A DNA stretch of 11,062 bases from NCBI GenBank assembly GCA_017557085.1, contig JAFZAR010000290.1, forward strand, positions 1 to 11,062, written 5' to 3'. Shown piece by piece: positions 1-6,025 of the stretch. The translations under genes and the position numbers were made by a program. The notes below the pieces were generated by a model. The model was not told the origin of the DNA. It saw nothing but the letters and a program-made list of their open reading frames with translations, and searched no databases. The first letter of the stretch is position 1. Each line of letters opens with the position of its first letter. This stretch comes from Verrucomicrobiota bacterium (GTDB lineage Bacteria; Verrucomicrobiota; Verrucomicrobiia; Limisphaerales; UBA1412).

Positions 1-1
1 C

Positions 2-1366
2 GATCAGACCGGGGATATCACCTCCAAGCCGCCTTTATACACATGGCTGGCCGCGGTTTCCACTTTGACGCTGGGCAAGGGCAAAATCAATTTGGTGACA
101 CTGTACTTGCCTTGTTTTCTCTCTATACTGGGATGTGCCTTCTTGATTTATTTGTTGGGACGACCGGTGCTGGGATGGCAAGCATCAGCGTTTGGGGCGA
201 TGGTGCTGGTCATTTCACCTATGGGGATGAAAATGGTTGCCCTGGCACGGACAGATCCGCTTTTTGCCTTTACCATTACCCTGACAGCGGTGCTGGGGTA
301 TAACGCCTGGAGCAAAGGAAAAGGCTGGACTTGGTTTTGGCTGGCGGCGGCTTTGAGTGCTTTGACGAAAGGGCCTCTGGGGCTTCTGCTGGCAAGCGGT
401 GGTTTTCTGAGCTACTTCTGGAACAAGAAAACACAGCTGGAACAGCCGCAGATCATCATTTCCTGGCGCTGGCTGCTGGGCATCATATTGTTCCTTATTC
501 CAACTCTGGGATGGTTCTTGCTGGCCTATCATGTAGAAGGAGAGGCGCTGATCAACAAAATGATCAAATCCGAGTTGGTGGGACATGCTGTTTCCTCACA
601 TTACGGGATACCGGGACAAGGTTTTGTATTGGCGCCACTTTACCTGATCAGCCGTTTTCTGCCTTGGAGTCTGCTGGGTTTGGCCGAATGCGTCCTGATT
701 TTCCGCAAACCCGCGGAGAATCCCAAAGAGCGCCGATTGGAACGATTTCTTCTTGTCTGGATCATTGCAGGTGCGGTCATCCTGGGAATGGGAACTCATC
801 AGCGAGGTGATCTGATTCTGCCGCTGGTGCCGCCATTATCATTGCTGGCCGGACGCTTTATCCTGCGCTGGCTCCCTGTTAAGTTGAAAGAGAATCCCGT
901 TTACTTCCTGCGGACTGTGGGCTTTACCGGTGCATTGGGACTGGCGCTGGTCATGACCTACAATCAGTGCATCTTTTCCAAACAAAAAGTGACATATCGC
1001 ACAAAAGCAGTGGAAAAGATCGCCAGCAATATTATAGAAGCAAAATACGATCTGAACCAGCTGCACCACCATAAAACACCCTTTGCCTTGCAGTTCTTCC
1101 TGAACACGATGACACTGGAGACTTTGCCGGAAGAGGTCGCACCGCTGATGCGGTCGGACACCCCGTGTCTGCTAACTGTCAGAAATCTGGAAGAATTCGA
1201 GAAACTGCTGGGTGAAGACCCTCCGTCCTACCGAATTGCTTATCGCTGGTACCTGGACGATGAACCCATCATGTACCTGATAGCCAATGATGCCTCAGCG
1301 CGGAACGTATCATTACTGACATCCCATACGCGGCGGTTCAAATCCTCTACAATTCATACCGAATAA
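2..1366 (+). CDS. ArnT/PMT-like membrane glycosyltransferase, 5'-truncated
   Basis: Integral membrane glycosyltransferase of the ArnT / dolichyl-phosphate-mannose mannosyltransferase type. In this family the enzyme moves a sugar from a polyprenyl-phosphate donor onto lipid A, protein or another envelope acceptor. The frame is open from the left window edge, so the start is outside; the TTG at 65 is only an internal codon. About 454 residues are visible. The third line of evidence is the family motif KPPLYTWLA close to the left edge, which in ArnT-like proteins follows the first periplasmic loop carrying the catalytic Asp, so that Asp and the first membrane helix are probably missing here. Many hydrophobic segments follow, for example around 95-170, 205-245, 330-370, 470-540 and 760-870, and then a soluble C-terminal domain from about 1000 to 1366. 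The donor and acceptor cannot be read from the sequence. The next gene on this strand is a tRNA, so this is probably the last gene of its transcript. Confidence 0.8.
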   Translation, partial: DQTGDITSKPPLYTWLAAVSTLTLGKGKINLVTLYLPCFLSILGCAFLIYLLGRPVLGWQASAFGAMVLVISPMGMKMVALARTDPLFAFTITLTAVLGYNAWSKGKGWTWFWLAAALSALTKGPLGLLLASGGFLSYFWNKKTQLEQPQIIISWRWLLGIILFLIPTLGWFLLAYHVEGEALINKMIKSELVGHAVSSHYGIPGQGFVLAPLYLISRFLPWSLLGLAECVLIFRKPAENPKERRLERFLLVWIIAGAVILGMGTHQRGDLILPLVPPLSLLAGRFILRWLPVKLKENPVYFLRTVGFTGALGLALVMTYNQCIFSKQKVTYRTKAVEKIASNIIEAKYDLNQLHHHKTPFALQFFLNTMTLETLPEEVAPLMRSDTPCLLTVRNLEEFEKLLGEDPPSYRIAYRWYLDDEPIMYLIANDASARNVSLLTSHTRRFKSSTIHTE

Positions 1367-1396
1367 CCGGATTTTACAATTTAAGATTGAATAACA

Positions 1397-1447
1397 CGGT
1401 TGTTTTCCTCACAATAACCGCCGTTGTATAACATACGATGATACAAC
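1397..1447. repeat. Two adjacent small inverted repeats after the glycosyltransferase
   Basis: The first repeat pairs CGGTTGTT (1397-1404) with AATAACCG (1413-1420), an 8-bp stem with one G-T pair and an 8-nt loop. The second pairs GTTGTAT (1423-1429) with ATACAAC (1441-1447), a perfect 7-bp stem with an 11-nt loop. Neither is followed by a T run, so they are not convincing intrinsic terminators. They lie between the glycosyltransferase stop and the tRNA and could mark an mRNA 3' end or lie in the tRNA promoter region. Confidence 0.3.
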
Positions 1448-1458
1448 ACCTCTAACGT

Positions 1459-1535
1459 CGGGACGTGGCTCAGCTTGGTAGAGCGCTTGCTTTGGGAGCA
1501 AGATGTCGCAGGTTCAAATCCTGTCGTCCCGACCA
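1459..1535 (+). tRNA. tRNA-Pro (anticodon UGG)
   Basis: A complete cloverleaf can be folded by eye. The acceptor stem is CGGGACG (1459-1465) with CGTCCCG (1525-1531). The D arm is GCTC (1468-1471) with GAGC (1481-1484) around a loop containing TTGGTA. The anticodon stem is CTTGC (1486-1490) with GCAAG (1498-1502), and the loop TTTGGGA carries anticodon TGG at 1493-1495 followed by G37, as expected for proline tRNA. The T arm is GCAGG with CCTGT around TTCAAAT. The discriminator is A1532 and the CCA end (1533-1535) is encoded. The first acceptor pair is C-G, typical of bacterial tRNA-Pro. It reads CCA and, by wobble, other CCN codons. Confidence 0.97.
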
Positions 1536-1543
1536 TTTTTTTT
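1520..1543 (+). terminator. Possible U-tract termination directly after tRNA-Pro
   Basis: The encoded CCA is followed at once by eight T residues (1536-1543). No separate hairpin lies between, so if termination is intrinsic, the 3' half of the tRNA itself (T arm plus acceptor strand) would have to act as the upstream structure. This is inferred from the T run alone. Confidence 0.35.
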
Positions 1544-1627
1544 ACACTTTTCCCGTTTTAGAATCCTTTTAATTTTAATAATATATGTTTAAGAATAAGT
1601 AGTTATATTGCATTTATTTATCTTACG

Positions 1628-1642
1628 ATAAACATTGTTTAT
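1628..1642. promoter_or_regulatory. 15-bp palindrome ATAAAC-ATT-GTTTAT upstream of AI-2E operon
   Basis: A perfect 6-3-6 inverted repeat lies in the AT-rich leader, 141 nt before the chosen AI-2E start. It resembles the palindrome ATAAAA-TCG-TTTTAT at 8503-8517 before the GH43 gene. A dimeric repressor could bind such a site, but in AT-rich DNA it may arise by chance. The rest of 1536-1783 contains no convincing sigma-70 promoter; TTGACA hexamers at 1706-1711 and 1736-1741 lack a good -10 box at 16-18 nt. Confidence 0.22.
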
Positions 1643-1743
1643 ACAAAAATTGGTATTAGAAATACTCATTCATATTGGCGTTTTTGGAGTTATATGGCTT
1701 TTGAGTTGACAAAAAGAGGCTGGTCATGAAGACTCTTGACAAG

Positions 1744-1768
1744 GGAGACAATCACAAAGGGGGTCTCC
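1744..1768 (+). promoter_or_regulatory. Hairpin just before AI-2E ribosome binding site
   Basis: GGAGAC (1744-1749) pairs perfectly with GTCTCC (1763-1768) around a 13-nt loop. The hairpin ends two bases before the Shine-Dalgarno-like GAAGGA (1771-1776), which lies 7 nt before ATG 1784. A hairpin here could influence translation. An upstream reading frame starting at ATG 1726 (preceded by AGAGG) passes through it. Function is inferred only. Confidence 0.25.
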
Positions 1769-1783
1769 GCGAAGGATACGATT

Positions 1784-2941
1784 ATGGAATTTCCGAAACC
1801 GACACAGCAGCAAGCTCGATGGTTATGGCACAGTCTGACGGCGTTAGCCGTTGGGGTTCTCGTGGCTATGGCTGTATTTTTGCTTTGGGGAGCGGCGTGG
1901 CTGGCCAGTAAGTTGTCCGCCGTACTGATACCGCTGGCGGCCGGTGCGATCCTGGCTTGTCTGCTGGATCCTCTGGTTGTCTTTCTGGCCCGATGGAAGG
2001 TCAAAAGGAGATTGGCGGTGCTGATGGTGTTTGCGGTGATCGGCGGGATCCTAGCCTTGGTGCTGTCTTGGTTGATACCTATATTAGTTTTTGAAGTAGA
2101 TGATTTTATAAGGAATTCTCCGAATTTGTTGAATAAGCTGAGGCTGTATATGGAAACCCAGGTGAATCATTTCAATGAATCCCTGGCGGCATCCGGCTGG
2201 GCAGATCGTCTGAGGATCGCCTGGGATCAGGGGGTAGGCGATTCTTTCCAGAAGTGGTTCGGTAATGTATTCGAGGTCGCGGGAACATGGATCATGGGGC
2301 ATATTTCCCGTGTGCTTTCGCTGGGGAGTTTCCTGATCGGTGTCATATTAGTGCCGGTTTATACCTATTATTTTCTGGTCGAAAGAGAAACGATCCATAC
2401 ACGCTGGCGCAATTATGTGCCTCTATGGGAATCCAAGGCCAAGGAGGAGGCGATCTGGTTCCTGAATACAGTCAGTGAATCCATGGTGGTGTTTTTCCGT
2501 GGACAAGTGCTGGTTGCGTTGTGCGAAGGTATATTGCTGACCATTGGTTTCCTTTGCATTGGAATGAAATATGCCATTTTGATCGGCGCGGCGGCTGGCG
2601 TTTTCAGTATCATTCCTTATTTAGGGATGGCTCTTTACATTATTCCGGCTGTCCTGCTGGCCGGAGTACAGTTCAATGATTGGATGCATCCGCTTCTTGT
2701 GGTGGGACTTTACATCATAGTACATCTTTTCGATGGTTACATTGTCTTCCCCAGGGTCATTGGTGACAGGGTCGGTATGCATCCGGCTATCATTATCGTG
2801 GCAGTTCTCGTGGGTGCGACCTTGATGGGTGGTATTCTGGGTGCACTTCTGGCCATCCCGGTGACAGCAGTTTTGCGCACACTCATGTTCCGGTATGTCT
2901 GGATGCGGGGAAAGGATATTCGCGATATTCGCGAACTTTAG
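1784..2941 (+). CDS. AI-2E family transporter-like membrane protein (PerM/TqsA type)
   Basis: Polytopic inner-membrane protein of the AI-2E transporter family (PerM, TqsA, YdiK). Members have been linked to autoinducer-2 or small-molecule export and Na+(Li+)/H+ antiport, so the substrate stays open. The ATG at 1784 is chosen because GAAGGA lies 7 nt upstream; an in-frame TTG at 1736 would add 16 residues but has no clear ribosome site. The product is 385 residues, within the usual 340-400 range. There is a hydrophobic N-terminal region (about residues 17-55), a second segment with WLIPIL, and then a soluble stretch of roughly 100 residues, as in the family. The conserved C-terminal half contains FFRGQVLVALCEG, then a glycine-rich segment ending in SIIPYLG, then GDRVGMHPAIIIVAVLVG and GGILGALLAIPVTAVLR, which are hallmark blocks. 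It is the first gene of a cluster, with fluC 6 nt downstream. Confidence 0.9.
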   Translation: MEFPKPTQQQARWLWHSLTALAVGVLVAMAVFLLWGAAWLASKLSAVLIPLAAGAILACLLDPLVVFLARWKVKRRLAVLMVFAVIGGILALVLSWLIPILVFEVDDFIRNSPNLLNKLRLYMETQVNHFNESLAASGWADRLRIAWDQGVGDSFQKWFGNVFEVAGTWIMGHISRVLSLGSFLIGVILVPVYTYYFLVERETIHTRWRNYVPLWESKAKEEAIWFLNTVSESMVVFFRGQVLVALCEGILLTIGFLCIGMKYAILIGAAAGVFSIIPYLGMALYIIPAVLLAGVQFNDWMHPLLVVGLYIIVHLFDGYIVFPRVIGDRVGMHPAIIIVAVLVGATLMGGILGALLAIPVTAVLRTLMFRYVWMRGKDIRDIREL

Positions 2942-2947
2942 AGACAC

Positions 2948-3349
2948 ATGAGCGGAATAATGCCTTTCATTTATGTAGCGGCCGGCGGTGCCGTAGGATG
3001 TGCCTTGCGCTACGGAGTGGATCAATGGATCAGTCGGGCTCCTTGTGTTTTTCCTGTAGGGACTTTTGTTATCAATCTGACCAGTTGTTTTCTGATGGGT
3101 GTTTTCGCTGCGTTCGCGTTCACTCGTGGGGGCTGGATGAGCCAGGAAGGAAGATTTCTTTTGATGAGCGGTTTTTGCGGAGGATACTCTACGCTGTCCG
3201 CGCTGGGGCTTCAGACCTTGCATTTGATAAAAATCCATCATTACGGATACGCGGCGTTCAATATCCTGGGAACTCCCGCGGTTTGTTTACTGGTGTTGTG
3301 GGTCGGCTACTGGCTGGGATGCAGTTTAGCGGCCATGCATCATTCTTAA
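2948..3349 (+). CDS. crcB: FluC/CrcB fluoride channel homologue with altered Phe box
   Basis: Small membrane protein (133 residues, normal for the family) of the FluC/CrcB group. Members form dual-topology dimers that export fluoride. Visible family blocks are GGAVGCALRY (13-22), GTFVINLTSCFLMG (38-51, with the conserved Asn at 43) and GFCGGYSTLSAL (75-86). Four hydrophobic segments are present. The third block usually reads GF-GG-(F/Y/L)-TTFSTF. Its two phenylalanines three residues apart, which line the fluoride path, are leucines here (L83 and L86), and the Glu often found a few residues later is Gln89. The family assignment is firm; fluoride transport is less certain. ATG 2948 starts 6 nt after the AI-2E stop; ATG 2960 (Met5) is an alternative start. 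No fluoride riboswitch is visible before this operon. Confidence 0.88.
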   Translation: MSGIMPFIYVAAGGAVGCALRYGVDQWISRAPCVFPVGTFVINLTSCFLMGVFAAFAFTRGGWMSQEGRFLLMSGFCGGYSTLSALGLQTLHLIKIHHYGYAAFNILGTPAVCLLVLWVGYWLGCSLAAMHHS

Positions 3350-3361
3350 AGAGAAACCATT

Positions 3362-4039
3362 TTGATAGGCAGCGCTACTGTGAAACAGATCCAAGATTGT
3401 CATCTTTACACATTTATTGACGGGGCTTACTTAAACGACCGCCAGCCGGAAGATGTGGCTCGTGCATTGGTGGATGGCGGATCGGATATCATTCAGTTAA
3501 GGATGAAAAACGCCTCCGAGGAAGAGATGATCCATGTTGCGGAACGAGTCCATCCTATTACCCTGGCTGCCGGAGTGCCTTTGGTCATCAATGATCACAT
3601 AGATGCCGCGCTGGCTGTTGGAGCAGAGTATATCCATCTGGGACAAGAAGATTTTTTTGACGGCGGATATCATACAGTGCAAGATGTGTTTCAGGGAAAG
3701 ACGGTTTCCGGTGGGCTTCCTCATGTCGGATTGAGCAGTCATGCCCCGGCTCAGGCACTGAGAGCTGTTGATGCCGGTGCTGTTTATTTGGGCGTGGGGC
3801 CGGTCTTTGCTACCCGGACAAAACCGCAGGCAGTTCCGGTGACTTTGGAATATGTCCGCTGGGCTTCTGAGAATATCCGTATTCCCTGGTTTGCGATTGG
3901 AAGTGTGAATTTGAGCAACTTGGAACAGGTCATGGAAGCCGGAGCCAGACGCGTGTGCGCTGTTTCCGATATTCTCAACGCACCGGATATTGCCGGGCGT
4001 TGTCGTGAGTATAAAAAGATACTGAGTCATTTTGAATAG
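3362..4039 (+). CDS. thiE: Thiamine-phosphate synthase (ThiE) homologue
   Basis: ThiE joins hydroxymethylpyrimidine diphosphate and thiazole phosphate to give thiamine phosphate, a cytosolic step of vitamin B1 synthesis. The sequence has the (beta/alpha)8 family blocks in order: IIQLRMK (pyrimidine-diphosphate binding), VINDHIDAALAVGAEYIHLG with QED, SSHAPAQALRA, YLGVGPVFATRTKP, WFAIGSVNLSN and GARRVCAVSDI. The usual AIGG(I/V) phosphate-binding turn reads AIGSV, and the final VSAI block reads VSDI; both changes are conservative enough to keep the call. Length is 225 residues with the TTG at 3362, which has AAAGAG 8 nt upstream. A GTG at 3380 (219 residues) is an equally plausible start. It lies 12 nt after fluC. 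No TPP riboswitch and no other thi gene are visible in the window. A TenI-like function is less likely because the QLR-K and TRTK substrate motifs are intact. Confidence 0.87.
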   Translation: MIGSATVKQIQDCHLYTFIDGAYLNDRQPEDVARALVDGGSDIIQLRMKNASEEEMIHVAERVHPITLAAGVPLVINDHIDAALAVGAEYIHLGQEDFFDGGYHTVQDVFQGKTVSGGLPHVGLSSHAPAQALRAVDAGAVYLGVGPVFATRTKPQAVPVTLEYVRWASENIRIPWFAIGSVNLSNLEQVMEAGARRVCAVSDILNAPDIAGRCREYKKILSHFE

Positions 4040-4068
4040 CAACAGAAGAATTGAATTAAGATAATTTT

Positions 4069-4299
4069 ATGGCAGATAGAGCAAATAGTTTCCCCCAGAA
4101 TGTTCCTGGGCGGTATTTTGTGGATAGTCAATGCATAGACTGTGATTTATGCAGTGAAACGGCGAGAGGCAATTTCGCGCGCAGTGATGAAGGCCATGCT
4201 TATGTAGCCAAACAGCCGGAAACCCCGGAAGAGGAAGACCGTTGTGCGAGAGCTTTCTCCTCTTGTCCCGTAGAAGCTATCGGGAGAGATGATTCCTAA
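4069..4299 (+). CDS. Single-cluster [4Fe-4S] ferredoxin
   Basis: Small soluble electron carrier of 76 residues. The first cysteine group is C22-x2-C25-x2-C28 (CIDCDLC) and the fourth ligand is C66 in SCPVEAIG, which together fit one [4Fe-4S] cluster. C59 is an extra cysteine that could take part in a disulfide or be neutral. The middle region, ending in KQPETPEEEDR, replaces the second cluster-binding half of bacterial 2[4Fe-4S] ferredoxins. From memory, this type (CIDCDLC, KQP-TPEEE, CPVEAIG) is common in Verrucomicrobia and relatives, which supports the taxonomic guess. It follows thiE by 29 nt with only a weak AAGA ribosome site 8 nt before ATG. It ends 4 nt inside the convergent gluQ gene. 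The redox partner is unknown. Confidence 0.88.
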   Translation: MADRANSFPQNVPGRYFVDSQCIDCDLCSETARGNFARSDEGHAYVAKQPETPEEEDRCARAFSSCPVEAIGRDDS

Positions 4300-5153
4300 A
4301 CATCATCGCACCACTTTGAAATAATCTCTTGCGGGGTGATCCCGCTATTTCTTAAGGCACGCAGTGAAAGTGAGTCACAGCGCTTTGCCAGGCGATTTCC
4401 ATTTTCGTCTGTCACCAGCGGACAATGATAAAAACGGGGGGATTTCAGTCCCAATGCCCGATAAAGAAGAAGCTGTCTGGCCGTGGAGAGAAGCAGATCG
4501 GCTCCGCGAACGACTTCTGTGATTCCCATTTGCGCGTCATCCACAGTAACGGCCAGCTGATAGGAGGGGAGATCATCATGCCGCCAGACGATAAAATCGC
4601 CAAAGTCCGCGTTTTCACTTTTCCCCGCGATAAAAGATTGTTCTCCGAAATGCCCGTCATGGAAACGGATCGTTTCTCCATCCGGAACCCGAAAACGCCA
4701 GACGATTTGTGTCCCGCGGGGAATATCACGGATAGAGCGTTCCCGGCATGTTCCGGGATAGATCGGTTCTCCATCCGGGGAAGGATGCGGCGCTGAGGCA
4801 GCCTGAGCCACGTCCTTACGAGAACAGATGCAAGGATAAATAAAACCGTCTTTTTTCAACCGCTCAAAGGCTTCCCGATAGAGCGGCAGTCTTTGACTTT
4901 GCCGGATGACATCACCTTTCCAGCGGATCCCTAACCACAGAAGATCTTCCACGGCTGCCTGACTGAATTCGGGTTTACAGCGTTGAAAATCCAGATCTTC
5001 ATCCCGATAGATAAGCCAGCCGTTATGTTTTAAGGCTCTGGAATAAGCGGTGTAAAAAGTGCGCGCGTGTCCCAGATGCAGATATCCGGTCGGGGAAGGA
5101 GCGATGCGTCCCCGGTACGGAGTTCCCGTTTCACACTGATCAGAAAGGTTCAT
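4296..5153 (-). CDS. gluQ: Glutamyl-Q tRNA(Asp) synthetase
   Basis: A truncated glutamyl-tRNA synthetase paralogue (YadB/GluQ-RS). It activates glutamate and attaches it to the queuosine at position 34 of tRNA-Asp instead of to a 3' end. Evidence: length of 285 residues with only a catalytic domain and no anticodon-binding domain; RIAPSPTGYLHLGHA at 16-30 with the HIGH-type HLGH; YRDEDLD at 49-55; a zinc site C108-x-C110 with Y132-x3-C136, as in E. coli YadB; and a KMSKS-like RLAKR at 254-258. It is the last gene of the minus-strand cluster and overlaps the upstream SDR gene by 14 nt, suggesting translational coupling; no clear Shine-Dalgarno precedes its ATG. Its TAG stop overlaps the convergent ferredoxin stop by 4 nt. 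A function in queuosine biology implies that the genome elsewhere carries tgt and queuosine synthesis or salvage. Confidence 0.93.
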   Translation of the reverse strand: MNLSDQCETGTPYRGRIAPSPTGYLHLGHARTFYTAYSRALKHNGWLIYRDEDLDFQRCKPEFSQAAVEDLLWLGIRWKGDVIRQSQRLPLYREAFERLKKDGFIYPCICSRKDVAQAASAPHPSPDGEPIYPGTCRERSIRDIPRGTQIVWRFRVPDGETIRFHDGHFGEQSFIAGKSENADFGDFIVWRHDDLPSYQLAVTVDDAQMGITEVVRGADLLLSTARQLLLYRALGLKSPRFYHCPLVTDENGNRLAKRCDSLSLRALRNSGITPQEIISKWCDDV

Positions 5154-6012
5154 TGGGATTTTGCTGAAGCCATTCGCCCAAACCGGGAATGGAATGACCG
5201 AGTATCTCTTCGGTCTGGCTTATATCCAGCGAAGTATCCGGAGCGCGAGGCGCCCCTTTGTATTCCCGCAAAGAGCCTTCCCGCATGAGCGGTTTTACAT
5301 CGGTATAGATTCCTGCCAGAAGAGTCGCGATCTCATATCTGGAAAGCCGTTTTCCACCGGCGACATGGACGATCCCGGCAACTTGTTTCTCCAGCAGTTC
5401 GGCCACGATCTCCGCTGTCAGTTTAGCGGCGATCGGGCAACGGTACTCATCGGAAAAGAAACAAAGCTCTTTGCCGGCTTTCCAGGCATTGCGGATCTCC
5501 TCATTGAATCCGCGATTTCCTCTGGGTGAGATACCGCCGTTCAGCGAGGTGCGAATGACAGTATGTCTTGGATTGCTCAGAATGTACTGTTCGGCTTCCG
5601 CTTTGGTTTCTCCGTAGATGCTCAGCGGGTTGACGGGATCTTCCGGCTGATAATTCCCTCGTTTTCCGTCAAAGACGAGATCAGTTGAAAAGAGAAAAAA
5701 GGGGATATCCGACGCAATATCGGATAAAAATCGAGTAGTGAAAACATTGACTCTGCGAGCCAAACCGGGATTTTGCTGACAAATCACACTGCTGCTGATA
5801 GCGGCGCAGTGGATGACGGCGGCAGGATGATCTTTGACAAAAGCATCCATCACCTGACCGCAGTTGGTCAGTTCGATCTCCCGATGGGTGATGCCCCGAA
5901 CCGGAATGCCTTTTGCGGAGAGAGTCTTGACAAGATAACTGCCGATAAGACCTCCCGCGCCTGTTACCCAAACAGGGGCATTACTGTGTTTATTTTCCGG
6001 CTTGTCCTGCAT
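5140..6012 (-). CDS. RmlD-like SDR family sugar-nucleotide reductase
   Basis: Extended short-chain dehydrogenase/reductase of 290 residues, close in layout to dTDP-4-dehydrorhamnose reductase (RmlD). The NAD(P)-binding TGAGGLIG lies at 17-24 after a beta strand. HCAAISS (68-74) matches the family's N/H-x-A block. FSTDLVFDG (108-116) supplies the catalytic Thr/Ser region, and YGETK (133-137) supplies the catalytic Tyr133 and Lys137. Late residues include CPIAAKLTAEIVAELLE and GIVHVAGGKRLSRYE, typical of RmlD-type C-terminal lobes. Because no rmlA, rmlB or rmlC lies nearby, rhamnose synthesis cannot be claimed, so a general sugar reductase or MAT2B-like role is also possible. It starts 13 nt after gnd with no clear ribosome site and runs 14 nt into gluQ. 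Confidence 0.82.
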   Translation of the reverse strand: MQDKPENKHSNAPVWVTGAGGLIGSYLVKTLSAKGIPVRGITHREIELTNCGQVMDAFVKDHPAAVIHCAAISSSVICQQNPGLARRVNVFTTRFLSDIASDIPFFLFSTDLVFDGKRGNYQPEDPVNPLSIYGETKAEAEQYILSNPRHTVIRTSLNGGISPRGNRGFNEEIRNAWKAGKELCFFSDEYRCPIAAKLTAEIVAELLEKQVAGIVHVAGGKRLSRYEIATLLAGIYTDVKPLMREGSLREYKGAPRAPDTSLDISQTEEILGHSIPGLGEWLQQNPNEPF

Positions 6013-6025
6013 TGTGTCTATATAA

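Noticed and set aside
194..230. Stretch GGCGATGGTG followed by CTGGTCATTTCACC, resembling the start of a fluoride riboswitch
   Set aside because: It lies inside the glycosyltransferase coding frame, lacks the rest of the pseudoknot pattern, and is far from the fluC gene.
331..810. 159-codon open frame on the plus strand
   Set aside because: It overlaps the strongly supported glycosyltransferase in another frame and its translation has no family features.
1706..1741. Two TTGACA hexamers before the AI-2E gene as -35 boxes
   Set aside because: Neither has an acceptable -10 box at 16-18 nt spacing.
2621..3241. 206-codon open frame on the minus strand
   Set aside because: It is antisense to the AI-2E and fluC genes, is rich in His/Gln/Arg/Ser as expected of a shadow frame, and has no recognisable domain.
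3755..3765. CTGAGA, a core element of TPP riboswitches
   Set aside because: It is inside the thiE coding sequence and no other part of the TPP aptamer is present upstream of thiE or of its operon.
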